Assembly: GCA_013398055.1 (NCBI GenBank)
Contig: VZRS01006725.1
Location: 751,106 to 815,105, forward strand
Direction of reading: 5' to 3'
Length of the DNA stretch: 64,000 nucleotides
Origin: Ifrita kowaldi
Lineage: Eukaryota > Chordata > Aves > Passeriformes > Cinclosomatidae
Part shown: piece by piece, positions 52,601-64,000 of the stretch
Position numbering within the stretch: the stretch's first letter is position 1
Layout: each line of letters begins with the position of its first letter
Position numbers and translations under genes: made by a program
The notes under the pieces: model-generated
Database searches by the model: none
What the model was told of the DNA's origin: nothing
Seen by the model: the letters and a program-made list of their open reading frames with translations, nothing else

Positions 52601-52769
52601 GTGGTTGTGCAAGCTGAGTGATGGAATTCTTTCCCTCTGTTCTCTATTCTGTTACTCTGGCTGCTGAGACAACACTCCGAAAAGCGCCTCTCATTTTTCA
52701 GGCCCCTCACACGTACGCTCAACAGATATGACTGCAAGGATCTGCAGCCAGCGCTGCCTGCCTCAAACC

Positions 52770-52930
52770 CCTGATGAGCAGGCGAGTTTACAGCCCTAAT
52801 TCCTGCGGGATCACCTCCCACCAGTGGGGCACAGGCTGTCCTGGCGCTCCGTGTGCGCGGGTGCGGCACCGGGCGTGCAAATCCCGGCAGCTGCGGCCGC
52901 AGCAGCTGCAGGCACTCGTGTGCTCTGTGT
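52770..52930 (+). promoter_or_regulatory. Small CpG-dense patch, probable promoter
   Basis: About 13 CpGs occur within 160 bases (TCCGTGTGCGCGGGTGCGG, CACCGGGCGTG, CCCGGCAGCTGCGGCCGCAG), against near absence of CpG for kilobases around. It includes a 14-bp GC palindrome, GCTGCGGCCGCAGC, at 52890-52903. No TATA box is visible. It lies 250-400 bp before the signal-peptide reading frame at 53184, the usual arrangement for a vertebrate CpG-island promoter with a short 5' leader. The strand is assigned by that exon. Divergent transcription toward the minus strand is also possible. Confidence 0.55.
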
Positions 52931-52951
52931 GTTTGTGTGTGTGTGTGTGTG
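52925..52951. repeat. (GT)n microsatellite
   Basis: A GT dinucleotide run directly abuts the CpG-dense patch, with another imperfect GT stretch at 52965-52980. It probably lies in the promoter or 5' leader. Confidence 0.9.
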
Positions 52952-53154
52952 GGAGGGGGAGCGTGGTTTGTGTGTGGGTGGAGGGCTTCCCTCCTGGAAA
53001 TTCTGGCATTAATGACACATTAAACCCCTCTCCAAGAGAGTGGGTTGAAAAGAACGAAAGAAAGGGGGGAAAAAAAAATTGAAACAGGCAGGCGGGCTGA
53101 TGGCTTTTCCTGCAAAGTTTAGGACTTCAAAAGTTAACTTGTAAGCAACTGCAG

Positions 53155-53166
53155 ATGCATGGATAA
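53155..53166 (+). other. Minimal upstream open reading frame
   Basis: ATG-CAT-GGA-stop sits 29 bases before the proposed start codon at 53184. The second ATG of the leader, at 53159, overlaps it in another frame. If transcribed, it could lower initiation at the main start. Confidence 0.35.
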
Positions 53167-53260
53167 AAGCTGTCTTGGACACTATGCAGCAGCCCTTTCC
53201 TCTCCATCAGCATCTCCAACTTGTTGCCTGCCTCTGTTGGATCCCCTTGCTGGCCATTAA
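53159..53260 (+). other. Overlapping upstream reading frame, 33 codons
   Basis: An ATG at 53159 opens a 33-codon frame, starting MDKSCLGHYAAALSS, that runs past the proposed main start (53184) in a different frame and stops at 53258-53260, still inside the exon. Either it is a regulatory uORF or it is the wrong frame altogether. The main frame is preferred for its signal peptide and because it stays open to the splice donor. Confidence 0.3.
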
Positions 53261-53280
53261 CACTGAGTCAGCGACATTAG
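53184..53280 (+). CDS. First coding exon, signal-peptide protein, gene unknown
   Basis: Starting at ATG 53184, 32 codons run open to a good splice donor, TTAG|GTAAGG, leaving one spare base (phase 1). The peptide begins MQQPFPLHQHLQLVACLCW and continues IPLLAINTESATL. It has a short polar N-terminus, a hydrophobic core of about 15 residues (LQLVACLCWIPLLAI) and small or polar residues after it: a classical secretory signal. A phase-1 intron straight after a signal-peptide exon is typical of secreted and single-pass membrane proteins built from phase 1-1 modules. A CpG-dense patch 250-400 bp upstream supports a transcription start. I could not identify the gene. The protein would enter the secretory pathway; nothing more can be said of its function. 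A possible next exon with matching phase lies at 62201. Read-through without splicing stops within about 65 bases. Confidence 0.5.
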
Positions 53281-56200
53281 GTAAGGATTTTGTGCTTTTT
53301 AATTACTTGATGGTCGTTTGGGGGATAGAGTTCATGTGTATTTGAAACTCAGATTATCTTGTTTACGTTTACTCTTGAATGTGGGTTAGAGTGACAGAGG
53401 GCTATTATTAGAGTCTCCAAAACAGGATGAAAGTAAGGTTAAAATAAACTACTGAAGTAATGAAGAAGGTCACAGTGAAAGCCAAGCACACTTACAGCAC
53501 ATGATGTATATTGATCATTACAGGACATTCCCTCTCCTTTGTTACTTTTTTTTTAATAAAAACCTGTGATAATTCTTACTTCCTACTAGGAAAAAAAAAA
53601 AGTCCAATGATTTAAAGAATATACATAACATTTTCCCGTAAATGGAATGTATGAAATGGACCATAAAAGAAAAAAAGGCTTTAAAATAACATTCTATTCC
53701 TCTAGGAAAGAATTATACACACCATATATCAGAGAAACATTGTAGATTAGTTAATTACACATATGATAATCATACACAGCTATAAAGCCTCTGGCAATAA
53801 AAAGTTCTTGAGTAATTTCTGCACTACTGTACACATTAAATGTAAGTCTTGTTCCACTCTAGCAGAGAGTTTGAAGGGGGCATAGATTTTACATATGTGG
53901 CTTGTTTACACAGCTTTATTAATTGAACACAGAAATACATTGAGAATCATGTTAGCCATTATTCAACTGGTGAAAACTGAGTTAATAAAAGAAACTGAGA
54001 AAAGCAGCCAGACAAGAGCACAGTGCTGAGAGTGATTATGGACTCAGTTTCGGCAAACTCTGCGGAGGCGCTCCCCCTTAAAGGAAATGTGTTGTAATAT
54101 TTTGCAAAATTTAATCCTAGTAGAGTTCCAACTGGTCTTAACAGTGACTGTCAGCCAGCACTCATTAGCTCTATGAAGATAAAAGAATTTAGAGCCCTCT
54201 TCACTTGAATATCAAAGGGTCGCCCAGAAAGTTTTGCAGGACTAACCACAAAGAAAATGACCTTATCGCCTTTATCTTCAAACAATGCCTTTAATTTCTG
54301 AAACCTTTTGAAGGGTTGCCAGTTTTATGGAGTGTAGCAGCTACTTATCTGATAGAACAAGCTTTTCATCAGTGGGAAACGACCTTTTAACTCCTAGTAA
54401 CTGTGTAACTGTATTTGCCACTGTATTTTTCTTACTGAGGGTAATATGTATAGACATACTTATTAAACTGGGAACACAAAACAAGAATTGGGTATTGTGC
54501 TATCTCTTAGGTGATGCAGAAGGATTCGTAAGGGCTGTTGTGGGGTTTTGGTTTTTTTTCATAGAGTGAACTTGAAGTAAATGAAACTGCTCAAGAAAGT
54601 TTTCATTCTGACAGACTCTGTTGTGCCATTACAAGGATATTAACAGAGCCATATGCTGTTTACTTTTGTACTCTAACAAACATACTAATCCCATAAGAAT
54701 TTAATGGTGAATGAGGAAGATCTGACCAAAGAGCTCTTTAGAGATGAGAGAAGATGAAAAAGTCCTTTAAAGACCAAGGAAGAACTTTATCATCTTCTGC
54801 AGTCTTATTTTAGGTAATGAAGCTCCCAGTGACTGAGGGAATTCTCAATATTTGGGGTTTTTACATCATTTCCCGTGACTGAGAAACACAAAAGGGTTAC
54901 CAACAGCACCCATAGCTGCTCTCTGGTACAAGATTAAGTAAAGCATCAGGGACAAAAGCAACTCAGAGAATCATGGATGTGGGAGGGCTGACACAACACA
55001 GAGACCGTCAGACTTTTCTCAGATGAAATTCTGTAAATAAGTCAATCAAAAGAAAAAAGGCAATAGATTTTTTACAGTAGTATTTTAAAGAAAAACATTT
55101 ACCTTTAAATGGATAACATCACCAGCGAGATGGAATTTCTTCCCATCCCCTCTGGAGTCTTTCATAATGTACAACTGAGAAAGTTTTTAATTTGGATATG
55201 AGTTTCCTGCAAAGGCACCCTTGAAGCTCACAAAATCCACTGGGGTTTCACTGCAAGGTGTTACATATGTAGTAAACTCAGATACAGTTGTTTGCAAGTT
55301 CACCCCTGTGGGTTTCCCTCAACTCTGAAACACATAAGGAAAAATTTGAGCATATCCAGAGGTGAAGGAAGAGAAGAGAGAGGATGGTGTCAGGGGAAGG
55401 TGAGGTGCCTACAGCCAGCGTGTTTAAAATAAAAATGATGTGTTTTCCAACAACCCAAGTGGTCTAATTTGATCTAAGAAATGGAAATAATCTAGCATGG
55501 CAAAAATCACTCAGTATGTCTTGCAATTTTATGAGCCCTGGCCTTGCTTTCCACAGAAGAATGAAATGAAATCAGAGTATCTAATTTGCTTTGTGTTCTA
55601 CCCACAAGCAACCCATGATCTCGCTGTGAGCTTCTGCTGTAAAACCCAAGTGCTCTGGACTGGCCATGCTGGAAGCAAAAATGTGCTGGAGCTGAGAAAA
55701 CATTTCCCCATGAGTATTTCAAAAGCAACTACTCAAACTATTCAGGACTTTTCCCATTTGCTTCAAGTATCTGCCACAAATGACAAACTCTCCCGTCCCT
55801 TGGTCAGACCTCAAACATGCCACACAGGTCTCCAGCAATCCAGGGCTTCTTCCACCCTCAGAGCCCCGAGCAAAGAGGGCTGTGACCACCGCAGGGAATC
55901 CCCAGGATCTGGAATCCCAGGTCTGGAAACAGCTTACAGGGATCAAGCTCTCAGGCCATGAGTGGGCTTGGTCAGACCGTTCCCGTGCCTTTGGAAATAA
56001 CGCTGGGATTAGTCTGGCTCCGTGGCTTTGCTCTGTGGAAAGCACAACAGGCATTTACAAACAAACAATAACCCACTGAATGCTTTCCTACGGAAGTGGA
56101 GCCAAGACTCCTGGCCATGCCAAAGAAACAGTGACAACTCCTAAAGGGAGAGGAACAACCTTTACAGTATGTTTCTCTCCCAGCATTATTTTTAATCATC

Positions 56201-56287
56201 AAATGTCATTTACAGGCTAATATTTTATTTCCCTCTTATTAATTTTTGTCAATATCAAGTACCCCTGCAGCCTCACTGTCTGGAATT
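53281..56287 (+). other. Putative first intron, no recognised feature
   Basis: It begins with the GTAAGG donor of the preceding exon. It is AT-rich, with A-runs near 53590 and no recognised repeat family. It is assigned as intron only because it follows the proposed first exon. Confidence 0.4.
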
Positions 56288-56385
56288 ATCACAGAAGAGT
56301 TTGGATTGGAAGTGACCTTAAAGATCTCCTAGTTCCACCTCCCCTGCTATCGGCAGGGATGCTACCCACCAGACCAGATCATTGG
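56288..56385 (-). mobile_element. CR1 LINE 3' fragment
   Basis: Short reverse-complement CR1 3' piece: ATCACAGAAGAGTTTGGATT, GGAAGTGACCTTAAAGATCT, CCTAGTTCCACCTCCCCTGC, CGGCAGGGATGC and CACCAGACCAG. It is truncated at about 98 bp and is a dead copy. Confidence 0.85.
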
Positions 56386-59300
56386 CCCAAATTAAGCCTG
56401 TTTGTATTTTTTAAACTAAGATTGAAACCTGAATTTATCTGATTTTGTGATGTCAAAGGGAAGCAGGCTCTGTACAATGATTTCTGCTTGCTGATAACTT
56501 TTTTGTTCCACTCTTTTTTACCGGAAAGACAAAGGCTGTGCCACTTCAGGGAAAGTTCATTCATAAGAGAGGCAAAATTGGGCACTGTTGCAGTCCAGGG
56601 GTGAGGGAACATCTTTCGCCTTAGTTTTTGACTCTCCTGACCTGTGCTAGTATGTCACCATTGGACTTTGAAATTTTCAGGGAAATAATTTTTTGCTCAC
56701 GCACTTGCCTTTTAATCTTCTGATGAAAATTATTGATTGTTTTCGAAGTAATACGGCCTTAAAGATATGTTTGGTGTGAGAGAGTTGCCTTTCAGGTGCA
56801 TCTCCCAAGGATTTGCCTATTTCCCACTGACCTGCCAAATGTGTAAGCTGTTTAAACCCCTTAACAGCTATTTACTACTCTGCACTGTGCTAAAATTGAG
56901 AATCAATTTATTAGACACTGCTCATAACGGTATAGGACATTCACGGCCAGAATGTTTCCTTTAATGGTCCAGTTCCTCAAAGTTATTTTGTCTCCGAATG
57001 CCAAATCTGAAGAAGTATTGTGCACATCCAACTTCCCTGGCAATCGATAGGAGCCGTGAGGCGTCGAGACAAATCAGTGTTTGCTCCTAAACTGACAAGA
57101 CAGATCGCTGCGGAGAGGGAGCATCATCACTCTGCCTTACTGATGGGATGGGGACGTGAAGTGGCTCAAGGTCATGAGGAAAATCCTTTGGTGAGGCTCA
57201 GGTCTGTGCCGAGGCCTCAGGAGTCACAACCCAGCCCCATTAGCTCTGGCACGGCTCAGAACTGGCACAAAAGCCAATATGGGAAATTGCAGTGCAATAA
57301 AAGTGCTCAGCCTCTCGCCATCTTCCCTGTAAACCCTGAAGTCAAATGGCCACACACAAACTCGAGGGGACACTAAGTATTTCTGGTAGGTTTTAGACTG
57401 TTTAACGTGTTTTAGGTGGCCAGTGCTTGAAATTCCCCCCAAACTCCCTTTGTTTTCAATGAGAAATGATCCATTTGCCTCCCAAAATGCTGCAGGTACT
57501 TCATCATACAAATATAGTGGAGGAACAGAAGGAAAAGTCAATCCTGAATTAGCTTCATTGGAGACAGGATTTCTTTTCCAGTTGTTCCTACTTCTTCCTA
57601 GACCACTTCTGTAGCCTAAGAAGAGAATTCTGGCTTTGGGAATGGCTCTTTCCTCCCAATATATTTCCTCCCCTTTTTTTGTGCCATAGTCTTGCTGCCT
57701 CAAAGGGCTGGGAATATTGTGGAAGTACCATTTTGTTGATTTTTCATTTGGTTTGTACTGTGCCTCTTTGAATTGTTTCCTGGGAGAAGTCCTCAAGGCA
57801 GCCAGGTTACTGATTTTGTCTAAAAATTTGTTTTCCTGGAAGATTTGAACTGACTTTTTTGCTACTTTCTTCCTGGATGAAGTGTCCTGTCACCTAACAG
57901 AGAGAAGTTTAGTGTTGGACATTGCCAGTCCACTGCAGAAATGGATATTGTCTTTAACATGGTTTGTAGCACGTTGCTTGTTTAATAATTTTGGAGTTTT
58001 CTTCAAAGTAGTATATTTTACCTTCAGTTATGACCTTTATTAATGTCACTGTGGCAGCTACATTATATGTTTTGCCTGAGGAAGAGATTATTTATGGTGA
58101 AATCTGAAAAAACGTGGATTAGATTGAAGAATATTTTTATCTGCCTTTGAAACAGCAATAAAACCATGTGTTAGTGCATGCAATTGTTTGTACAGCTTTT
58201 CTGGGAAGAGTTTTTTACGTTAAGCTCTTAGGAGATTTACTTAATGAGAGTATGTACTCATTTGCCTGTTTCTGACACATCTTATTTTGATTATTCTGAC
58301 GTCTATTACTTTGATTGCTATGTTCACACTGCATGGCATCCACGGGGAGCCGCGAGGGAATATTCTACATATTGAAAGGGAGAAAAAAATTGATTGCCTA
58401 ATATAGCTGAGGGATTGTAGTAGTCTGCTCTGCTCCTTTTGCTGGTTTTATATTAATTCATCGATTGAGAACGAGTTTGCTTATTCCCCCCTTTTTTTTT
58501 TTCCACAAAGCAACTTCCAGGAGCTGGATAGCAAATTATCTGCATACCACAATAATGTAATGCTTCTCCCGTGGTAGCTGAAATGTTTTACAACTCAGCT
58601 GTCCCTTGGCAGCTTTGTATGCTGACTGTTTCAGTAAATGCCCCCTCCTGCAGTATTTGCTAATTGTTTCAGTAGCTTCTGCCCTTCCCCCAAACTGGTG
58701 GACACCCCAACTTTTCCTCCTCCTCATGCTAATGAGAAGAGGCACAACATCCCCCAGCCTGACTTTGTCTCCATTTTTTAAATAGATGATCAATTTATGT
58801 TCAGTTTGTCTCAGAAGGCAAAAATCTCTGAAAAAAAAAATAAATCTAGAAGATGATACAAAGACAAGAGGGTTCTCAGAAGTTCCTGAATGGCTCTCTA
58901 ATGAGTTTAATGGCAAATATGAAAAATGACTGAGGATCTGAACCAGACAATTCCTTTAGAGAAAGGAGCTTGTCTTATGTCAACATTTTCTTCCTTCTCA
59001 TCTCCATTTGAAATTGTATTTTGCCGATGTTTGACCATCATGCAAACTTTTCATGGAATTTTATCTCAGTGATTTCCTGCCAGTCTATACGAAGAGCAAA
59101 GGAAGGTAAAATTCAGTCAGTGGCTTATTTAGCACCTAAGCTCATGTTTTATTATTCATAACTTAATAATTAAAAATTTCTTTAGAATTAGCATTATTAG
59201 TCTTCCCTACATCCATCAGACGTGTTATTTGTTGATCTGGTCCAGGTACCGGCACAGACCAATTCATAAACATGTTTCAGAGATTACTTTAATCTTCTTT

Positions 59301-62300
59301 GTCCCTTTCCTCCAATTATTTACTTTATAATCAACCATGGACTTGCTATAAAACTAGTTGTCTGTGACTCAGCCTCCCTCAACAACACAGCACAGATACT
59401 TTGATTCACTCAGGCTGCCTTATCATCAGCTCTGTTATTTTCTTAATGGACTAGAGGAAAAAAAAATATAAAAATTCACCAAGCTATTTGATCTGTTTTT
59501 CTATTAGATGTTAAGATTAAAGCCAGCAAAAAATACATAAGCAGGGTGAAATCTAATTAATAACTTCATTTTCTTTTGCAAGAAATACAAGGAAAATGAA
59601 GAAGAGGCTATTCCCTACCACACTGTACCTGCAACTCACACTTCAAATGCTAAAATACATGGACATTTGATTTTCTAAATGTGTATAAAGCAGAATAAAG
59701 ATCAAAGAAATCTATCCTCTTCCCTTAGCTAGCCCAGAACCATGCCAGAAGTTTTTTCCTCCAACAGAGTCTTGTGAGTGCCAGTGGACGCAGATGCCCA
59801 CACCCCACAACTTTCCTGAAGAATTTGGGCTTCTTTTTTCCTATAACAGCCTTTTAAAATCTCACTCATAATTGTTAAACATAAAGATCCTCCAGTCTCA
59901 GATAATTTTCAGTCTTTTGCCGGGTTTCAATTATCATGCAACAGAAATGGGAAAGCACATCACAGCATTCGCAGTCTGGAGCAAAGATGTTTGGTTCATC
60001 CTCCCCTCCCTGGGTGTGGGTCTTGTTCAGGGGCAGGACCTGCCCTGTCACCACCTGTGGGTTCAACATCTGCCCAGACAGAGCAGACAGCACTCATTTG
60101 TGCCCCTCAGCACATCCCTCCCTGCACAGCACCAGCACGGTCCTGCCCACTCACACACCTCAGAGGAAGGCACCTTTGGTGGTCCCTTAAGGGGCCACAG
60201 CCAAAGAGCACGAGCACGTGGAAGTCCTCAGTCTCGGATGTGGAGGGATGAGGTTTGACTGAATCCCTGGCCCTGGTGTGTGCCTGTGAGAGGGCATTAG
60301 GATCAAAGGTACTGATGTACTTCAGGACAGCTGGATTGGGGTTGCAGGCGATCCCAGCACAACCCATACATCTCCCAGAGGAATTTTACAACTCTGTTCT
60401 CCTCTTGACATGATTGCTGCCTTGCAGTACAAACAGCTCTGACATAAATCAGAAATCTACTACCCACCCCAGCCCCTTGCTGCTTCTTCACATTTCCCCA
60501 ATAACTGATATCTTAATCATGAAAATCCCCCACAGTTATCCCTGCTGCTTCATAATGTCTCTTATCCACTAAGATTTCTTGTTCTGTTTGCTATTACCTC
60601 TACTCTGCATGGGTGTGGAGACACTTCCTCTCGTTAACACACCTCTGACAATGCTATTCATCTGCTGTTTCCAAACAACTTCATCTTCTGGCTCAGATCT
60701 GAGCTTGCAGCTTTCTTCCTGAGAGTACCAAGCACCCCCATTAGGTGCTAGAAGGATGTGAGAGGGCCTGGAGAGCTGTGCTTGGGCAGCCCCACACTGC
60801 TCCCAAGGGCCCTGGCACAGAAACACTCACAAAAGCAAAAAACTGTGCTGGAAGAAGGCAGAAGCTTCTTCACCATGCAGAAAAGGTGGTGGCAGAGACC
60901 CTAAATACCTGTATACATGATGATTAGTTGGAAAACAAGCAGTTCTGGAAACAGAAGATCTGGGGTTTGTGGTAGCATCAGGTTTTATTTTTTTAAGACC
61001 CTTAGCAGACAACTTTATGTTGTTTTCATTGGGGATAAATTGAATATAAAACTAAAACACTGCAATCCCTAAAAAGGTGGCACAGGAGGCCACATGGGGA
61101 CCTAAGCACAGGAAACATCACTTTGGCCACCACAGTTATCCCTGCTTCATGTAATTACCACAGCAATTAGTGCTGCAGAAATGGTGTGAGAAAAATTATG
61201 GTCACAATAAAAATACACCTCACAAATCCACTCGTTAAGGGGGGGATTTGCCTCTGAATTCCATCACTGCTGCTGTAGCCCAACTCCTCCCTGTGATTAT
61301 CTGCACAACACCTTACAGGCTATCTGACTTCCCAAGGATATCCTGCTTCAGCTTGAGGAACTGCTGTTGGTCCACACAGACAGGCTTTCTTCTGTCTGAT
61401 TGCTATAACAACTGCAAACATTTTAAAAAAAATATTTTTCCACTGAGACACAGCCAAGAAAAGCCCGAAGTGTTAACTGATAATCTAATATTTTGTTAAT
61501 CACTACTGACAGGAAAGATGCTGTGGTTTAGGATACAGGAAGTGGATCAATCTCTTCTGTCACAGACAGGTGCCCTCAGAGCTGCTCCATCGATTATGCC
61601 AGAGAGAATATCTTATCTGAACTGCTTCACTTTCCATTAGTAACTAAATACATCTTGAAATAAGGGCTTTGGTGTCAGTCTCCCACGTGTTCAGTGAAGG
61701 TATAAGTACCTGTGATGGACAGCAGCTTCAATCATCCAACAGCATAATGCATATAAGCTATTTATAAAAAACAATAATAAAGCAATTCCAGTACAGGTAG
61801 ATGAGTAGATAGACTAACCATCAATTGGTCAATACATGTTATTTTGATCAAAATCTTATGCCCAAGTGCATGAGCCTCCAAATTCTTCCCTTCCTAACAC
61901 AAAAGCTGTACCAACAAAGGAATTTGCGTTCAAATTTCTGTGAAAAGTTTCACTAACACTGTGTAAAATAAACAACACTCAAAATTCCTGACCAGTTCTA
62001 ACCAAAGCATACTTTTTTATTTTGAAGAATCAACAAGCTGAATAAAAGGAGCAATAAATTTCAATATTAATAATGATACTTGTTTGAGAGTCCCCAGCAT
62101 TGAAGAAAAGAGTGATTTATGTTCATTTGTGGATGGGAAGCAATGCTTTAACACACCAATTTTAAACTGGTTTTTTTATTGTTTTTTTTTTTAATCAAAG
62201 GTCCTTTTCTGCCAAAAGAAAGCCATGGAGTGCCCTGCATCCCCTATTGTTTTATGCTTAAGGGAAGGCATAAGGTAACTAGATATTTTGCATAAAGAAA

Positions 62301-64000
62301 AAAGGATAAAGCGAACTTAATTTCTGTTTTACAAAGAGCATCATTTTGCTAAAGGCACAGGACTCCTCAATTTGGGAGGATCTGGAAGAGCCCTGAGCTG
62401 GGGCAGCAGGGCACACAGCAGACAGGGATATATTGGAGTAAACTCTGTGTGAAAGGCTGGGAGCTGTTGGGTTATTTGTTACATGAACTGAAATCTGACA
62501 TCTTGAGAGCCCTCATAACTTAAATAATATCTCAGCCTATCAGATATGCTTGGGAACACCCATTCTCTAATATCAGAGGCTCTGAGCAAGGGACTGGCAA
62601 TATATTCCCTGCATCCAGAGCAGGCAGCTGTGGATTACAGAGGCTGTTCTTGATCTTGCTCTGTATTCATATCCAATAACTTCTTCAAGGCCACGAGCTT
62701 ATTCCTGCTCTTTAAAGCCACCTTAATTTCCTAAAGTGTTGCCTAGCACTAAAGTGCTCTGTTAAGCTGCTGCCATGTTTTTCCATTCTGGTAGAAATTA
62801 TTGTTCTATATAGTTTGATTTTAAGAGTGCCTTCTGGCATCCATTTGGGGGAAAAGGCACTACATAAAAGCAAAATCAATACGAGGGACAGTTATATTTC
62901 CTGAGCTTTTTCATTAGCTATAAAATATACACATTCAAGGAGGGAGGAGGAAAGAATGCCATTTCTACCCAAACTGAAGGAGGACAAGACAAAGCAGGGA
63001 GAACTTGCATAAATGTTCACTGATGGGAGCACAGAACTTTGCTGGGCACCTTTGCTGGGCAGAGGCAGATCTCTGCTCTCACTACATCCAAACACCCCTA
63101 CAGACACTGTCCTCTCCTGTGACAGGCATCAAGCCACTGGAAAAATGCAGAAATAGATGTATTTTGAAAAGTGATGGATCTCTTGACTTGTTCTCAATTT
63201 TTATTAAAGCCAAACTGACCACTGGCTGAATATTCACAGGCAAACTTTGTTCAGAACTAAGAATTTGGCTTGGCACTATTTCACTGTTCTTTTCTTCATT
63301 CTTTCTCAAATCCCCGCTGAACTCCACCCATGTTATCTTTGCTCTTTTTTTCCAAAATATACTAAATATTCTTCTTTCTACCTGAGCAGACTGTCCTTGG
63401 ATAAAGTCCTCCTCACCTCATGAGATATATTTTCTAAGATTTGCAAGCAAAGAGCTGGAAAAAATTCTGCAAAGAAGTAATCTGTATTTCTACAATTATG
63501 AACTTAAAGATATTGCAGTAAGATTTTATCAGAACCAAATCATTGCTGCTTTGTTAAAACCCAGCTGAAAAATTAAAATTCAGACTGCTAAATCAGCCAT
63601 TGTTCTGACACAGGTTACCAAACCAGAAAGGCAAAGATCTTATTTTAGCTAGGAGTAAAATTTCAAATCACAGTATCTATTCAGTATCAGCATGCAATTA
63701 TGGGAGTGAGGAATTGCACACAAGCCTTTTTCTTTCCCCCCCTCTTTTTTAATACAGGCCTTCTATAATGGCATTTTCATTAGCAGGAAATACCTGTTGA
63801 CTGTAGAAAAATAATTTGTCTTGCTTTTTGAAAACTAAATTACCCTCTCTAAAAGATTAGCTGAAAAATGCTGTATAAATACATGAGCATTTCAGGTTAA
63901 ATAACAAAGTTTCGCTTCTTTCTGGTGACCCCTAGTGATGTATTTTGTGAGAGAGCTCAAGAGTAAACCCAACAAGTTATTTATTTCTGAAACACAGATA
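56386..64000. other. Non-coding DNA, putative intron
   Basis: No repeat family was recognised. It contains the window's longest reading frame (190 codons, minus strand, 57224-57796), which lacks any family signature, and an exon-like segment at 62201-62274. The AT-rich part 57950-58720 is free of visible repeats and could be a conserved regulatory stretch, but this cannot be judged here. A short duplication, CTTTGCTGGGC twice, lies at 63038-63060. Confidence 0.45.
62201..62274 (+). other. Exon-like segment, phase fits the 53184 exon
   Basis: A long T-rich tract ending AATCAAAG precedes 74 nt that end at AAG|GTAACT. The frame entered in phase 1, as the exon at 53184-53280 requires, is open to the donor and exits in phase 0: GPFLPKESHGVPCIPYCF at its start (the Gly is completed across the junction) and KGRHK at its end. 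The acceptor AAAG is less favoured than CAG. The implied intron is 8.9 kb. An open frame of this length is expected by chance in a good fraction of trials, so support is weak. Confidence 0.17.

Larger units (their letters stand above)
40013..52760. other. Non-coding DNA with simple repeats
   Basis: Over 12 kb without a recognised gene or transposon body. Simple repeats are (AAAAC)n at 41880-41900 and 43624-43651, a degenerate GTAG run near 44861-44885, (GTT)4 at about 47020-47032 and a GAA run near 48596-48610. The many 60-140 codon frames lack family or splice support. It may be intergenic sequence upstream of the plus-strand promoter at about 52.8 kb. Confidence 0.5.

Noticed and set aside
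52513..52869. 118-codon minus frame in the CpG-dense region
   Set aside because: Stop codons are rare in GC-rich sequence and no family or signal was seen. The region is better read as promoter and leader.
55497..56079. Overlapping plus-strand frames of 154 and 99 codons
   Set aside because: Two unrelated frames over the same bases without family similarity, so neither is favoured.

Overview
This window looks like about 64 kb of vertebrate nuclear DNA, most likely from a bird and probably a songbird. It is AT-rich and poor in CpG outside a few small islands. It has no long open reading frames and no operons. Its recognisable repeats are avian: six truncated 3' ends of CR1 LINE retrotransposons, all in the same orientation, and one complete solo LTR whose terminal sequence resembles passerine endogenous retroviral LTRs. 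I recognised no bacterial, phage or CRISPR feature and no tRNA or rRNA gene. Most reading frames of 60-190 codons look like chance.

Layout: 1-9.3 kb is plain AT-rich non-coding DNA with a few exon-like segments. A CR1 fragment with an embedded AAT-type microsatellite lies at 9.3-9.7 kb. From 9.7 to 26 kb there are two more CR1 fragments, a 45-bp duplication, a TA-rich tract near 18.5 kb and two exon-like segments with excellent splice sites (15.75 and 20.05 kb, plus strand). A 627-bp solo LTR with a perfect 5-bp target duplication sits at 26.2-26.8 kb. Between 30.9 and 37.6 kb the minus strand carries a phase-compatible chain of exon-like segments, the best hint of a gene on that strand. The stretch from 38 to 52.5 kb is ordinary non-coding DNA with one CR1 fragment and simple repeats. 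A small CpG-dense patch lies at 52.77-52.93 kb, followed by a GT repeat and then a 32-codon signal-peptide-like reading frame ending in a good splice donor at 53.28 kb. This is the clearest promoter plus first coding exon in the window, on the plus strand. The rest, to 64 kb, is probably its first introns.

No gene could be named. All exon calls rest on splice consensus, an open frame and phase only. Cryptic exons of this kind are common by chance in vertebrate introns, so confidences are kept low. I saw no convincing new biological system. The items most worth checking are the first exon with its overlapping upstream reading frame, the minus-strand exon chain and the CpG-rich exon at 15.75 kb.
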